DNA of 64,000 bases from Manihot esculenta (lineage: Eukaryota > Streptophyta > Magnoliopsida > Malpighiales > Euphorbiaceae), in NCBI RefSeq assembly GCF_001659605.2, contig NC_035161.2, positions 28,567,691-28,631,690 of the forward strand. The letters are read 5' to 3'. The notes below the pieces were generated by a model that was not told where the DNA came from, ran no database searches, and saw nothing but the letters and a program-made list of their open reading frames with translations. This document shows positions 22,674 through 35,300 of the stretch, piece by piece; position 1 is the first letter of the stretch, and the number at the start of each line of letters is the position of its first letter. A program made the translations under genes and the position numbers.

Positions 22674-25600
22674 CTATCCGTCAGTCTGTGGATGGAAAGC
22701 AGTGCTGAAATCTAATCTTGTGCCCATAGCCTCTTGCAGACTTCGCCAAAACCTGGAGGTAAACTGGGGTCCTCTGTCAGACACTATAGAAACAGGAGCC
22801 CCATGCAACCTCACAACTTCCCCAACATATACCTGCGCTAGCTTGTCCACAGAGTAGCCGCTCCTGACAGGAATGAAGTGAGCAGATTTCGTCAGTCTAT
22901 CCACTATCACCCATATGGAGTCTAGTCTGTTGGACGTCGCCGGTAAGCCCACTACAAAATCCATGGCTATGTTCTCCCATTTCCATTCTGGAATCGGCAG
23001 TGGGTTAAGCATTCCAGCCGGCTTCTGATGCTCTAGCTTCACCCTTTGACATATCTCGCAGGCTGACACAAACTGTGCCACTTCTCTCTTCATTGCTGGC
23101 CACCAATACACTCTCTTCAGATCTTGATACATCTTGGTGGCTCCAGGGTGAATGCTATATCTCGCATTATGAGCTTCTCTCATAATGTCTCCTTTCAAAC
23201 TGATATCGTCTGGTACACATAGTCTATGCCCGTAGCGGAGAATCCCTTGGTTGTCGAATCTGAACTCTTCGCTCTTGCCTGACTGAACAGTCCTGGCAAT
23301 CTTGACCAACACTGGATCCTCATGTTGTTTCTGAGCCACCTGCTCCAGAAACACGGGTGTAACTCTCATCTGTGCAATCAAAGCACCTGTACCAGTTACC
23401 TCTAACTGTAGCCCTTCTTCAACTAACCTGTAGAAGTCCTTCACCACCGGCCTCCTCTCTGCTGTAATGTGAGCTAAACTACCTAGTGATTTCCGGCTTA
23501 AGGCATCGGCTACAACATTTGCCTTTCCCGGATGATACTGGATTCTGCAATCATAATCACTAAGCAATTCCACCCACCGTCTCTGCCTCAAATTTAACTC
23601 TCTCTGACTCAGGATGTGCTGTAGGCTCTTATGATCTGTAAAGATCTCACATTTCACCCCATAGAGGTAATGCCTCCACATCTTGAGTGCAAAGATAACA
23701 GCTGCCATCTCAAGATCGTGTGTGGGATAGTTCAGCTCGTGCTTCTTCAGCTGTCTAGAAGCATAAGCTATTACTCTGTCATTCTGCATTAACACACAAC
23801 CTAATCCCACTCGGGATGCATCACAGAATACTGTGAAGTCCTCATCACTAGTAGGCAGAGCTAAAACCGGTGCTGAAGTTAATCTTTTCTTTAACTCTTC
23901 AAAGCTCGCTTCACATTGGTCAGACCATGTGAATCTCTGGTTCTTTCTGGTTAATCTGGTCATAGGAGCCGCTATCTTAGAGAAGTCCTGAACGAACCTC
24001 CTGTAGTAGCCTGCCAAACCCAAGAAACTCTTGACCTCTGTCACTGTGGTGGGTCTAGGCCAGTTGGCTACAGCTTCTATCTTCTTGGGGTCCACTGCTA
24101 TACCTTGATCTGACACTACATGCCCCAAGAATGAAATGCTCCTTAGCCAGAACTCACACTTGGAGAACTTGGCATATAAACCATACTCTCTCAAGGTCTG
24201 CAGGACTATCCTCAGATGATGGGCATGCTCCTCTGCATTCCTGGAATACACCAAGATATCATCTATGAAGACAATAACAAAGTGATCCAGGTACTCTCTG
24301 AAAACTCGGTTCATGAGATCCATGAATGCTGCAGGGGCGTTAGTCAACCCGAACGGCATCACTAAAAACTCATAATGCCCATATCTGGTCCTGAAAGCTG
24401 TCTTAGGTACATCCTCTTCCCTGATTCTCAGCTGATGATAGCCCGATCTCAGATCTATCTTAGAAAAACAACCTGCTCCTGCTAGCTGGTCGAATAGATC
24501 ATCGATCCTGGGTAGAGGATACTTATTCTTGGTAGTGACTTTGTTCAACTGCCTGTAGTCGATACAAAGTCTAAGGGATCCATCCTTCTTCTTGACAAAC
24601 AACACTGGAGCACCCCAGGGTGAGGTACTTGGACGGATGAAACCCTTATCTACCAACTCCTGTAGCTGCTCTTTCAACTCTTTCAGCTCTGCTGGGGCCA
24701 TCCTGTAGGGAGGAATAGAGATCGGTCTGGTACCAGGCACTAACTCTATCTCGAACTCTATTTCCCTATCAGGTGGTAGTCCTGGAAGCTCATCTGGAAA
24801 CACATCTGGGAACTCTCTGACTACGGGCACTGATCTGGGGTCCCTAACCTGACTGTCTAGCTCTCTCACATGAGCTAGATACCCCTGACATCCCCTCCGG
24901 AGCAACCTACGAGCCTGTAGGGCTGATATCAGACCTCTAGGCGTGCCCCTCCTGTCTCCTCTGAAGACAAACTCAGATCCATCCTCATCTCTGAACTTAA
25001 CTACCTTGTCTCTACAGTCCAAGGTAGCACCATATGCAGATAGCCAATCCATCCCTAGAATGACGTCAAAATCTGTCAACTCTAGAACCACAAGGTCAGC
25101 TGGAAGGCATCTACCATCTATAAACACTGGACTATGTCGACAGACTGTCTCTGCCAACGATGGATCACACTTAGGGCCACTGACCCATAGGGGACACTCT
25201 AACCCAGACGTCATCAAACCCACTCTCTCTATGGCTCTAGGAGCAACAAAGGAATGTGAAGCACCAGGGTCTAACAAAGCATACACCTCAGAACACCCAA
25301 TGAGAAGGTTACCTGACACCACGGTGTTAGAAGTGTTTGCCTCCTGCTGTGTCATCGTGAAAATCCGCGCCGGAGCTGACGGACCTCCACCTCTGGGACC
25401 TGCAGATGAAGAGGCTGACCCTCTCCCTCTGCCTCTGCCCTGCGTCATAACTGAAACTGGTGGCTGTGGCATGCTAGCTGGAGCTGTCTGCTGGGATGGT
25501 GCCGTGAAAGCTGCCTGAGGGCACTCACGAGCCATGTGTCCCTCCTGGCCGCACCTGTAACATCCTGTAATCCCAAAGCGACAAACTCCTCTGTGCGCTT

Positions 25601-26915
25601 TACCGCACCTACTACACACTGGAACCTCTGAGCCTGAACTCATGCCACTGCCTAATCCCAGACCTGCTTTAATCTTATTCCAGAACTTATTCTTCCTCGA
25701 CTTCTGAGTGGAACCACTCCACTTCTTACCACTGGAAGTTGCTGCACCCTGTGAAGAGGGATCTGACTTGCCCCTACCTGGGGTCTTAGAACCAGAGGAC
25801 TGTGCCGGCTGCTGTTTCACTGTACCCTGTATAATGGCACTAGCCTCCATTCTCCGTGCTAAATCCACCACGGTGTGGAAACTCTCCCTCTCGGCTGCAT
25901 GGATCAAAGAGGAATACCTGGAATGCAGTTTCATAGCATACCTCCTGGCCTTTTTCTGTTCCGTATCATAGGCCTGTCCTGCATACCGCAGCAACTCAAG
26001 AAACCTGTCAGTAAACTCATCAATACTCATATCCTCTGTCTGCTTGAGCTGCTCAAACTCTATCATTTTTAGCTCTTTCGAACTATCTGGGAATGCCCAT
26101 CCGGCAAACTCATTAGCAAACTCCTCCCAAGACATGTTATCCAACCTGGGGTCCACATAGACGCCAAACCATTCCTTCGCCTTCTTACATTTTAAAGTGA
26201 ACCCTGCCATCTGAATGGCTCTGGTATCATCTGCCCCTAACTCATCTGCTATCATCTTGACTGCTTTAATGTACTCAAACGGATCATCTCCTGATTGGTA
26301 CTTAGGAGCATCTAACTTTAGGTAATCTGTCATCTTTACCTTGCTCCTCACAGATGGGCCAGGTTGAGGTGTTTGGATAACTGGGGCTTCTGGTTGTACC
26401 ACTGGTGGTGGTGGGGGAGGTGCAGAACTTTCTGGTGTAGAGTATGCTGGACTGGGATAAAAAGGTGAGGGTGGATACATGGGATATGGTGGATATGGGG
26501 GGTAATACGGTGGATAAGGCATATATGTGGGATATGGGTGAAAACTAGGATAATCCGATGTACCTCCCATCGAATATCCTGGGCCCTGTGGGTAGGGCTG
26601 ATAGTGGGGTGGATAACCATACCCCGAGGCCTGACCGCCTCCCTGTGATGATCCCACATCCTCCTCTGTAGTGCCAACACCTAACCCTCCATCCCTTCTT
26701 GGATCCACATCCATCTCTTCCCTTGTATCACTAGATCTTCTTCTCTGTTCTGTCTCCCTCCTGCTTTCATCAAAAGACCTTCTAGGGTCTCTTGATGCTC
26801 TTTCTCTGCCTGCCCTTTGGGACATAGCTCTTGGCAAAGCAGGGGGACGCCCTTCCATTCCCTCATTCTCGGGCGGAGCTCCAGTCAATCTAGCTGATCG
26901 ACGGGTTCCTCTCAT
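22674..26915 (-). CDS. Gypsy gag-pol polyprotein, ending at a premature stop
   Basis: The frame is open from an ATG at 26972, but the usual gag start M-R-G-T-R-R is the ATG at 26915; a TTTTCAG just upstream resembles an acceptor. The order is basic/acidic N-terminus, Pro/Tyr-rich linker, gag core, CCHC zinc knuckle [14 protein letters not shown] (about 25520-25560), and protease with L-L-D-P-G-A-S-H (near 25260; D-P-G in place of D-S/T-G). Then come RT with FIDDILVYS (about 24245-24271), RNase H with F-C-D-A-S (about 23820), and integrase HHCC zinc finger (about 23040-23160) and D,D-E core. The TAG at 22674-22676 falls after the second catalytic region, so the integrase is incomplete. Everything upstream looks functional. 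Confidence 0.93.
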   Translation of the reverse strand: MRGTRRSARLTGAPPENEGMEGRPPALPRAMSQRAGRERASRDPRRSFDESRRETEQRRRSSDTREEMDVDPRRDGGLGVGTTEEDVGSSQGGGQASGYGYPPHYQPYPQGPGYSMGGTSDYPSFHPYPTYMPYPPYYPPYPPYPMYPPSPFYPSPAYSTPESSAPPPPPPVVQPEAPVIQTPQPGPSVRSKVKMTDYLKLDAPKYQSGDDPFEYIKAVKMIADELGADDTRAIQMAGFTLKCKKAKEWFGVYVDPRLDNMSWEEFANEFAGWAFPDSSKELKMIEFEQLKQTEDMSIDEFTDRFLELLRYAGQAYDTEQKKARRYAMKLHSRYSSLIHAAERESFHTVVDLARRMEASAIIQGTVKQQPAQSSGSKTPGRGKSDPSSQGAATSSGKKWSGSTQKSRKNKFWNKIKAGLGLGSGMSSGSEVPVCSRCGKAHRGVCRFGITGCYRCGQEGHMARECPQAAFTAPSQQTAPASMPQPPVSVMTQGRGRGRGSASSSAGPRGGGPSAPARIFTMTQQEANTSNTVVSGNLLIGCSEVYALLDPGASHSFVAPRAIERVGLMTSGLECPLWVSGPKCDPSLAETVCRHSPVFIDGRCLPADLVVLELTDFDVILGMDWLSAYGATLDCRDKVVKFRDEDGSEFVFRGDRRGTPRGLISALQARRLLRRGCQGYLAHVRELDSQVRDPRSVPVVREFPDVFPDELPGLPPDREIEFEIELVPGTRPISIPPYRMAPAELKELKEQLQELVDKGFIRPSTSPWGAPVLFVKKKDGSLRLCIDYRQLNKVTTKNKYPLPRIDDLFDQLAGAGCFSKIDLRSGYHQLRIREEDVPKTAFRTRYGHYEFLVMPFGLTNAPAAFMDLMNRVFREYLDHFVIVFIDDILVYSRNAEEHAHHLRIVLQTLREYGLYAKFSKCEFWLRSISFLGHVVSDQGIAVDPKKIEAVANWPRPTTVTEVKSFLGLAGYYRRFVQDFSKIAAPMTRLTRKNQRFTWSDQCEASFEELKKRLTSAPVLALPTSDEDFTVFCDASRVGLGCVLMQNDRVIAYASRQLKKHELNYPTHDLEMAAVIFALKMWRHYLYGVKCEIFTDHKSLQHILSQRELNLRQRRWVELLSDYDCRIQYHPGKANVVADALSRKSLGSLAHITAERRPVVKDFYRLVEEGLQLEVTGTGALIAQMRVTPVFLEQVAQKQHEDPVLVKIARTVQSGKSEEFRFDNQGILRYGHRLCVPDDISLKGDIMREAHNARYSIHPGATKMYQDLKRVYWWPAMKREVAQFVSACEICQRVKLEHQKPAGMLNPLPIPEWKWENIAMDFVVGLPATSNRLDSIWVIVDRLTKSAHFIPVRSGYSVDKLAQVYVGEVVRLHGAPVSIVSDRGPQFTSRFWRSLQEAMGTRLDFSTAFHPQTDG

Positions 26916-27186
26916 CTTAGCTTCTGAAAACATAACATGAACTTTAGCATCATAGGATCCATGTAACAACATGAACCCTCAACTCATAGCATAGCATATC
27001 ATAGCATACCATTAAATGCACATGCAGAACATCATGGCATTACACATCAAGACAGGACTCAACATCCTATCCTAGTGGACATGATCTTCCTATTGTGCTT
27101 GCCCTCTAAAACAACCTCTTTCCGATGTGAGATATCTCTAATCCCTGAGCATCTTAGCTCAGCACACCGTACTCTAGAGGCCCTAT

Positions 27187-27198
27187 GCTCTGATACCA
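27187..27198 (-). other. Primer-binding site, initiator-Met tRNA
   Basis: The minus strand reads TGGTATCAGAGC three bases after the 5' LTR, the standard initiator-Met primer site of plant LTR elements. Confidence 0.92.
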
Positions 27199-27201
27199 AT
27201 C

Positions 27202-29485
27202 TGTAACAGCCCGCTTACCGGACCATCACCGGCACTAGGATCCAGATCGGCTTAAGGCCGCCGGGACCCGTAGTAAGCCACCTGTAAACTCTGTGTACCT
27301 GATAAAACCCATACATGATCACACTTAAACTTAACACTGTTACTTACTCTTCTCTATTATTTTCTTTTTTTCTTTCTTTGCTTGACTATCTTTTCTTTTC
27401 TTGAAACTTTTCTCATCAACTAAGCCTGGACTATGCATGCTCTGTCTGTATGCACTCGAAGAGTGATACCTGCTATGGTACCATACAGTAACTACAGAGA
27501 TAGAAATACTACCATGCACCAAGCCTAGCTCTCATCACAACATTGTCTCAAACATATATAACATAAAAGGATCATGTACAAAGGATAACAAGCACTAGGG
27601 CCAAGCACAATACTCTAATACTCTATATAACTTGCTTTTACATCATTTCTATACATTACATAAACTCTGTACTGTACATTATTATCATGTCCACTATTCT
27701 ATACTAGTACATATGCGTTTACCCTTGCTTTCTCTTTCTCTTTCTCTTCTCTGAGGCCCTGAAAAATGGGGTTAGGGAGAGGGATGAGCTACTAAAGCCC
27801 AGTGAGCGGAAACCATAAAAACATTTAAAATATGCTATAATGAAATGCATCACTGCACAAACATTTCACATCTCAGATTGGACATGACCCCAAAACTCCC
27901 TCTGTCGGTGCCCGGCCCCCAAAGGAGCTCACACAGGTCTTTCACTAACTACTCATGGTGCCCGACCCTATAAGGGCTCTCACAGGACTCATCCAAGTTA
28001 AATGCCCGGCCCCAAAGGAGCTCACACAGGACATACAATAATGACAGACTTATGGGCTATTGGAGTCGCCTCGGTCCAATCCACATAAACAAATAATAAT
28101 GCAATGCCTCAACTTGGTGAATACTAATGCAAAGCATCCTACATAAACATGGCAGTAATGATGCATGAATCATGCTGAAACATTCATTAACTTAAAACAA
28201 AGTTCTGTTCCACTCACCTCTGTCAACTGCTGAGCAGTCGCTGTAACTCTAACTCTGTGGGCCTCCTTGGTCTCTCGGGTCCGTACCTACACAGGTGGAC
28301 TCAAATGAGGACCAAACTTACTTAAACATAACTCTTAATATCTCCCCAAAACCCCTCTAAAACATCATAAGCATGCATGACAAAATGGGCAAAGGAAGGC
28401 TGGTCAGGGCACTTTCGGCGGCTGGTTCGGCGGCCGAAACCTCCCTCCAGAGACGAAACTCATGCATGTTCGGCGGCACCTTCGGCGGCCGAAAGCCTCG
28501 TCCAGAGACGAAACTCATGCACTTTCGGCGGCCGAACTCCCTCTTTCGGCGGCCGAAAGTCTCTTTCTCACCCAAAAGCCTAGCTTTCGGGGGCAAGGTT
28601 TGGCAGCCGAAACTGCCTCCACAAGGGGTTCGGCGGCCGAACCTTGCTTCGGCGGCCGAACCTGGATTCTCCAGAAAGGCAGAATCCCGACCCAACTCAG
28701 GGTTCCAGCCTCCAAAAACCTATAAAACACCCATAACATGCATACCAACACTTCTCAACTAGCACATAACATATTTCATGCATATAGGGGTCTATAAACT
28801 AACTCAAACCCCTAAAACAACAGCAAAAAGCATATGCTCAACATATGCTCAACTCAAAGCTCCACCAACAACTAACCCATAAAACTCTCTAAAAACTCTT
28901 AAAACTTACTTTAAACATAAGGGGAGGTGAGGATCCATGCTTACCTCTTGAAGAACGAGAGGATTGCTGGTCCAAACTTGGAGATGTGGTGGAAAACTAC
29001 TCAAAGTCTCCAAGTTGCTCAACTTTGCTTCCTTTTGCTCAAATCTCTAAAACAAAGCTTAAAACATGTTAAAACATGCAAGATTTGAGGAAAACATGAG
29101 AAACACACCAAGGAGAGCTTGAACCCACCTTTGACCCAAAAACAGAGTGTTTAACACTCAAGTCTCGGGCAAAGGGGCTTTTGTGGTGGCCAACCGACTC
29201 TTCCTTCGGCGGCCTAACGTGCATGCAAAACCATGCAACTTTCGGCGGCCGAACTTCACCTTCGGCGGCCGAACCTGGCTTTTGTCCCCTTGGCCTTTTC
29301 ATTTCAAAAACTCACTTTTCTTCCTTAACTCAAAACATGCAAACATGATAAAAACACTTAAAAACCATCTTAAAAACCTTTCTTATACCCTTAGGGCAAG
29401 CTCCGACATCCTCGAATCCCGACTTCCAACGGAAAATCCGCCGGAACGTAGGAATTCCGATACCGGGGTCTAGCCGGGTATTACA
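27202..29485 (-). repeat. 5' LTR of the gypsy element
   Basis: Same length and sequence as 19537-21820 wherever compared. As the 5' LTR on the minus strand it would carry the promoter for the element's RNA. Confidence 0.95.
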
Positions 29486-29490
29486 AGACA

Positions 29491-30042
29491 TATCTTGTAT
29501 AATCTAAATAATTTACAAAAACATCATTCATAATCATTATAACTCATGTTCTTACACACAAATATTTAATAATATTTATAAAGTAGAAAGTTTATAACAA
29601 ATCCATAATATTTAACAATGTTCATAAAATTTAGAAAAAATTCATTAATTTGCTGAACTATTAGATGGAGAAGTAGAATATGTAGTGATGTGATGTGGTG
29701 AAGATTTTTTTTTTTGTTCTTTAACATGATCTTTTTTATTTACTTTTCTATTTGTACTTGCATTTGCTCTTACATTTGTTCTTGCATTTGTTCAATATTT
29801 TCTTTCATTATTTATTCGGTTTTGCTATAATATTTGTTCAACCTCTAAAGAAAACATAATTTGAGAATGTCTTCTAAGATGAACTGATGTGCATGAGAAA
29901 GAGGCAGTTAGAGTTCCTGATTTTGCAGTCTCAGAAGATCCAAAATACTTAAGAGTTCTAAAATAATTATAATTTATTATATTAATATAAAACATTGTAA
30001 TAGTATGAAAAAATGTTCTAATATAGATGCAAAAGCACTTAC
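29491..30042 (-). other. Internal CACTA-like segment
   Basis: AT-rich. The minus strand has a Q/M-rich E-N-I-E-Q-M-Q-E-Q-M coiled-coil-like run near 29740-29800, interrupted by stops, possibly from a plant En/Spm-type accessory protein. It lies downstream of the INDH-like exon on the same strand. Confidence 0.35.
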
Positions 30043-30120
30043 CATGGGACCTCTCCACACAATAAGGGCGTCCTTCTCCACAAGAAATCCCATTGACATC
30101 CACTTAATTCTATGGTTTTC
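30043..30120 (-). pseudogene. Captured exon resembling INDH/NUBPL (Ind1)
   Basis: 78 bp, in frame, read on the minus strand: 26 codons ending at ATG/GTAAGT, a consensus splice donor. The translation includes MSMGFLVEKDALIVWRGPM. This matches the region of the mitochondrial P-loop iron-sulfur protein INDH (NUBPL/Ind1, complex I assembly) that follows its nucleotide-binding segment. The normal start of the exon seems to abut a damaged acceptor (TTTATTG). Flanking INDH exons, including the P-loop, were not found. It lies inside the CACTA-like element, so transposon capture of a host gene piece is the likely explanation. Confidence 0.65.
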
Positions 30121-30444
30121 AATAAAGGGGAAGAAAAATAGTAAGTAAATTGTTATTCAAGGAGGCATAGTATTGGTAAACAGAGTAACTTTAGTATTTT
30201 CATATTAAACAACTATTCTTAGACCTCAAAACTACCACCACTTGGATGCAAGTTTGATACGTAGAGTCAATGAATAATTAACAATTCAACTTATATGATT
30301 AGATAATTAAAATCTACATGCTAAAGAAGATCCTATTTGTTATTGGAACTAAACAAGCATCCACAAAGAACATAATTACAACACATTTGTCGCATAATTG
30401 AAGTGAACAAAGAGGTGCTACTTAGCAATCCAATTTACGTGTAA

Positions 30445-30504
30445 ACATAACTCATTCAACAGTGAGTTCGAATCACATAACTCATTCAACAGTGAGTTCG
30501 AATC
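30445..30504. repeat. 30-bp perfect tandem duplication
   Basis: ACATAACTCATTCAACAGTG followed by AGTTCGAATC occurs twice head to tail, 32 bp left of the copia insertion. Confidence 0.9.
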
Positions 30505-30536
30505 ACACTGTTTAATGGAGCACAACTGGTATGTAT

Positions 30537-31010
30537 TGTTAGAATTAATTTTGTAATTATTCTAAATAATTTATGGGCTAATATGTAAATAATAAATATG
30601 ATATGTGGTTATATGAATAGTCAATTATTGAAGTGGTCTATATTGATTTTATTGACTATTAAAGGTATCAGTATAGTTATAGGATTACAGTGTAGAGACC
30701 CTTTAGTAATTTCTATTTTGTTAAAGGACCGAAATAGAAATTAACCTACCCAATAGGGTTTTATAAGGTCGTGGTCTCCGGGGAATCAAATAAGAGAGAA
30801 CCCTAGTCTCCTTTGCTGTCGTTCTTTTCAAACTCTTATTTGGTATTCCTGGAAGACTGCATACCTACTCTTGTGTACTACAAGAATTTAATTCAATACA
30901 CCATGATGTCAGGTACGCGTGTTTGAGTTTATTTGTTCGATTTAATTCTTAAATCTAGTGAATGCATGATTTAGGGATTTAATGAGATTTATTGTTTTAA
31001 TCTCCTAACA
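30537..31010 (+). repeat. 5' LTR of the copia element
   Basis: 474 bp. It would hold the promoter. A TTTTATAAGG TATA-like site lies near 30760. Confidence 0.95.
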
Positions 31011-31012
31011 AG

Positions 31013-31024
31013 TGGTATCAGAGC
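31013..31024 (+). other. Primer-binding site, initiator-Met tRNA
   Basis: TGGTATCAGAGC two bases after the 5' LTR. Confidence 0.93.
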
Positions 31025-32325
31025 TTTAATGCATATTGCTAGATTTAGAATTTTTTGTTGATCGAACAATATTTTGTTGATTAGTGATTCTGAATTAATT
31101 TTGTATTGCCGGAATTTATTTTGTTGTTTGATTGATTTTCTGGTATAATGTATTCAATTTTCGAATATTGAATCATTAAAAATCAATTAATTTTTTTTGT
31201 AAAATTAAAAAAAAAAAATTGGATTTCGGGTTACTGTTCATCGAAGAACAGTTTCGAAGGAAGCTTTGAACTTGATTTTCGATTTTAGTTTTAGGGCGAA
31301 TTGAATCGGAAGTTAGATGGTTTTGATGTCGGAATGTGTATTTTTCCCGGAACCTCCGAGTTCCAGCGGCGGCGGTGGCCTAAATCGGAGGCCAAAGCTT
31401 CTGTTTTTCCGTTTTTCGAACCTCCATCGCAGATTTTGTTTTGCGATTTTTCGAGCTATCTGTGGCCAATCACGCTGTTTTAAGGTTACCTATTGTTGCC
31501 GGAGACTCGCCTGAGTGTCTGGTGGTGATCTTAGGCAGCAAGAGGCGGCGGAGAGGCTGGTTGGAAGATTTGCAGGCGGCGGCTAGGGTTGTTGCAGACT
31601 GGTTCGCGTGAGAAAGGAAGGGGACGACTGGACTTTTACAGTCCAGTCCTTCCGGCTTTCTTCTTTTTCATTTAGGCCATTCTGCAACATTTCACTTTGG
31701 CCCTTGTTCTTCTCAGCGTGTGCGTTTTGGCCATTAGTGGAACGGCGCCGTTTTGGCGCTGGACCCTAAGGCTGCACACGGCTGGGCTTCGTTGTTTTGG
31801 GCATATTTTGGCCTGGCCCATTCGGCTGGTGGCCCAGTCTGCTGCTTTTGAGTTCAATTTTGGAAAACCTTTAAGTCCTTATTTGTCGAATATTTATAAG
31901 AGTAAGTTAGTTGAAGCAATAAGTCGCCAAAGTGACCTCTATTGTGGAAAATTAATTTATTTGGAATATTAGACAGGTGTATTAAAATTCCTTGCGGGTA
32001 GTTAACCGGCCCAAAGGAAGGTTGCTATCTGGCTGATTTTGAATACACATTCGGTGATAAATATGTGACAATTGTTTTGTAAATTATCCATGTGATTAAT
32101 AAATCGGCCCAAAGGAAGGTTTATTATTTGACAGGACTACATTGTCAATATTTGATTGCTAAGTAAGATGCCAATTACAAGTTAACTTTGTTTTACATCC
32201 AAAGATGAAAAACTTTAATGTTGTGCCGGTATCTTATTTCCAAACATTGAACTCTACTTTTGACTTTTGTTTCAAAATTTGTGGATTGTGAGCAATTTTG
32301 TCCTTATTTTGTTTTATTTTCTCTG
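31025..32325 (+). other. Long untranslated leader of the copia element
   Basis: About 1.3 kb before the gag ATG. It includes a GC-rich block (31340-31860) with no coding motif and two copies of CGGCCCAAAGGAAGGTT (about 32006 and 32105). Function unknown; packaging or translation control is possible. Confidence 0.6.
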
Positions 32326-35300
32326 ATGTCAGCCAACATGTCATTCAATCCTAACAATGTTCCTATGCTTGAGGGATCAAATTTTAGTGCGTGGAAAGCA
32401 AACATGAGTATTTTTCTGGGATGCATGGATCTAGACTTAGCATTGAGGGTTGACGAACCAGAAGCTCTTACTGAAGAAAGTACTGAAGCTGAGAAAGCTT
32501 ATTATGAAAAATGGGAGCGTTCCAACCGCTTATGCCTTTTGATTCTGCAAAAGGGAATCCCGGAAAATCTTCGTGGAGCTATATCTGCTGAAGAAGATAA
32601 TGCTAAGAACTACCTTGCTGAGCTGGAGCAGTCTTATGTAAAAAATGATAAGGCTGAAGTGGGGACGCTTTTAGCGAAACTAACCTCCATGAGATATGTT
32701 GGAAATGGTAGTGTTCGAGAGCATATTCTGAGCATGTCTCAATTGGGGAAAAGATTGACTGCACTGGATTTAGCATTACCAGACGATCTGCTGGTTCATT
32801 TAGCTTTGAACTCTCTTCCACCTCAATTTGGGCAAATAAGAACTTCCTATAACTGCCAACCGAGCAAATGGACTCTTAATGAGCTTATCTCCCATTGTGT
32901 TGATGAGGAGGAAAAGATGAATTCTACCAAGAAAGAGAGTGCTCATCTGGTTTCTTCAGCGGATAAGGGCAAGAATAAAAGAAAGAAAAGGTCTGATGAA
33001 AAGAAGACTGTTGAGCGAACTGCTGCTGCTGTTGATGGCTCAGATTCCAAGAAAGTTAAAGTACTGAAATGCTTTCACTGTCGAAAATCTGGACATTTGA
33101 GGAAGGACTGCACTAAATTCGCTGCTTGGCTTGCGAAGAAAGGTGAGTATTTTGTTTTAGTCTGTTTTGAAGTAAATTATACTTCTGCTCCAAGAAACAC
33201 TTTTTGGATGGATTCTGGTGCTACCACTCATATAAGTGTTTCGTTGCAGGATTGCCTAAGCTATCGAACGCCAAGTGACGTTGAAAAATACGTCTATGTC
33301 GGAACTGGCGAACCGGTGGCAGTAGAAGCAATCGGACATTTTAGATTACGTTTAAAGACTGGATATTTTTTGGATCTCATAGATACTTTTGTGATACCTT
33401 CTTTTAGAAGGAATTTGATCTCTGTTTCTTATTTGGACAAATCTGGTTATACTTGTTCATTTGGAAACAATTCATTTACTTTATCTATGGATTCAAATAT
33501 TTTGGGTACTGGTTCTTTAAATGTTTGTGATAATCTATATTTGTTGGATGTCGATACTTCTTATCATGAGGCTTTGCAAATTAGTTCTAAAGGTACCAAA
33601 AGGAAGTTGAATATTGATAATTCAGCTGAACTTTGGCATAGACGCTTGGGTCATGTATCCAAATCTAGAATTGAACGTCTAGTGTCAGATGGTATCTTAG
33701 ATACACTTGATTACACAAATTTAGCTTCTTGTGTTCAGTGTATTAAGGGAAAACAGACTAAACAAAAGAGATTAGGTGCCGTTAGGTCATCAAACGTCTT
33801 AGAATTGATACATACTGATATCTGTGGTCCGTTCCATATTGCAAACAGGAATGGTCAAAGATATTTTATATCATTCATAGACGATTACTCACGTTATGGG
33901 TACCTATATCTCATTCATGAAAAGTCAGAGTCGCTGGACGTTTTTAAATCTTACAAGCTTGAAGTTGAAAATCAGCTTGGAAAGAAGATTAAATCTGTTA
34001 GATCTGACCGTGGAGGTGAGTACTACGGCAGATATGATGGATCTGGTGAACAACATCCAGGACCTTTTGCTCTTTTCCTACAGGAAAGTGGAATAGTCCC
34101 TCAGTATACGATGCCGGGTTCTCCCAGCATGAATGGCGTTTCTGAGAGACGTAATCGGACTCTTTTAGATATGGTAAGAAGTATGATTAGTTGTTCTTCG
34201 TTACCTGAGTTTCTGTGGGGAGAAGCATTGAAGACAGCAGCTTATCTTCTTAATAGAATACCAACTAAAGCAGTTGCTAAAACACCTTTTGAGCTTTGGA
34301 CTGGGCGAAAACCTAGTTTAAAGCATCTTCATGTTTGGGGGTGTCCTGCTGAAGCTAAGCCTTATAGGCCTAATGAGTCAAAGTTGGATGCCAAAACTGT
34401 TAGCTGCTACTTTGTTGGTTATTCTGAGCGGTCAAGGGGTTATAAGTTCTATAATCCCACCGCTAGAACTATTTTTGAGACGAATATTGCAACATTCTTT
34501 GAGGATGTAGAGTTTGGGGGGAGAAATAAAGAAAGAAACATTGTCTTTGAGGAGGAAATGCGTCAAGAAAACTCAATATTGTTTCCTGTTATTGCTCCTA
34601 CTAGTGTTCAGGCTCCTGCGCCTATCACTAATCAAGAAGCAATTTTAAAACCAATACAAGACAATGTTGAACAACCTCTCCAGCAGGATGGAGAAGTTAT
34701 TCTTCCTTCAAATCAAGCTCAACAACCTCAAGAACCTTTGCCTTTAAGAAGGTCTACTAGAGAGAGAAGAAGTGCTATCCCTGATGATTATCTAGTATTT
34801 CTTCAAGAACATGTAGATACTGTAGACATGATAGAAAATGATCCTATCAGTTTCCATCATGCCATGCAGAGTTCTATCTCTCATAAGTGGATTGAGGCAA
34901 TGGGTGAAGAGTATAAATCTATGCAAGACAATAAAGTATGGGATCTCGTTCAATTACCTGAAGGAAAGAAACCCATTGGTTGCAAATGGATATTTAAAAC
35001 CAAGAGGGATTCTATAGGTAATGTGGAGAGATATAAAGCCCGTCTTGTAGCAAAAGGTTATACTCAAAAGGAAGGGATTGACTATACAGAGACCTTTTCT
35101 CCAGTTTCTTCAAAGGACTCTTTTAGGACAATCATGGCCTTAGTTGCACATTTTGACCTTGAACTTCATCAAATGGATGTTAAGACTGCGTTTCTCAATG
35201 GAGACATTGATGAAACCATCTATATGGTGCAACCAGAAAACTTTGTGATTGGAGATCCGAAGCAAATGGTTTGCAGATTAAAGAAATCCATTTATGGGCT

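Larger units (their letters stand above)
19537..29485 (-). mobile_element. Nearly intact Ty3/gypsy retrotransposon, recently inserted
   Basis: Both LTRs are 2,284 bp (offset exactly 7,665 bp) and identical wherever I compared them. Exact AGACA target duplications lie at 19532-19536 and 29486-29490. On the minus strand the order is LTR, initiator-Met primer site, gag-protease-RT-RNase H-integrase, purine tract, LTR. A chromodomain-like C-terminus and the gag style suggest the chromovirus Tekay/Del group. It inserted in the CACTA-like element. One in-frame TAG in integrase is the only break seen in coding. Confidence 0.95.

Noticed and set aside
26348..26972. His/Pro-rich frames overlapping gag in other frames
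   Set aside because: Shadows of the Pro/Tyr-rich gag linker; no independent start context or domain.
30445..30504. tRNA gene suggested by GAGTTCGAATC (B-box-like)
   Set aside because: No A box, cloverleaf or anticodon arm can be formed. The phrase is part of a 30-bp tandem duplication.
32260..32325. Upstream extension of the copia polyprotein
   Set aside because: It would begin at TTG. The first ATG in frame is 32326, and gag similarity starts there.
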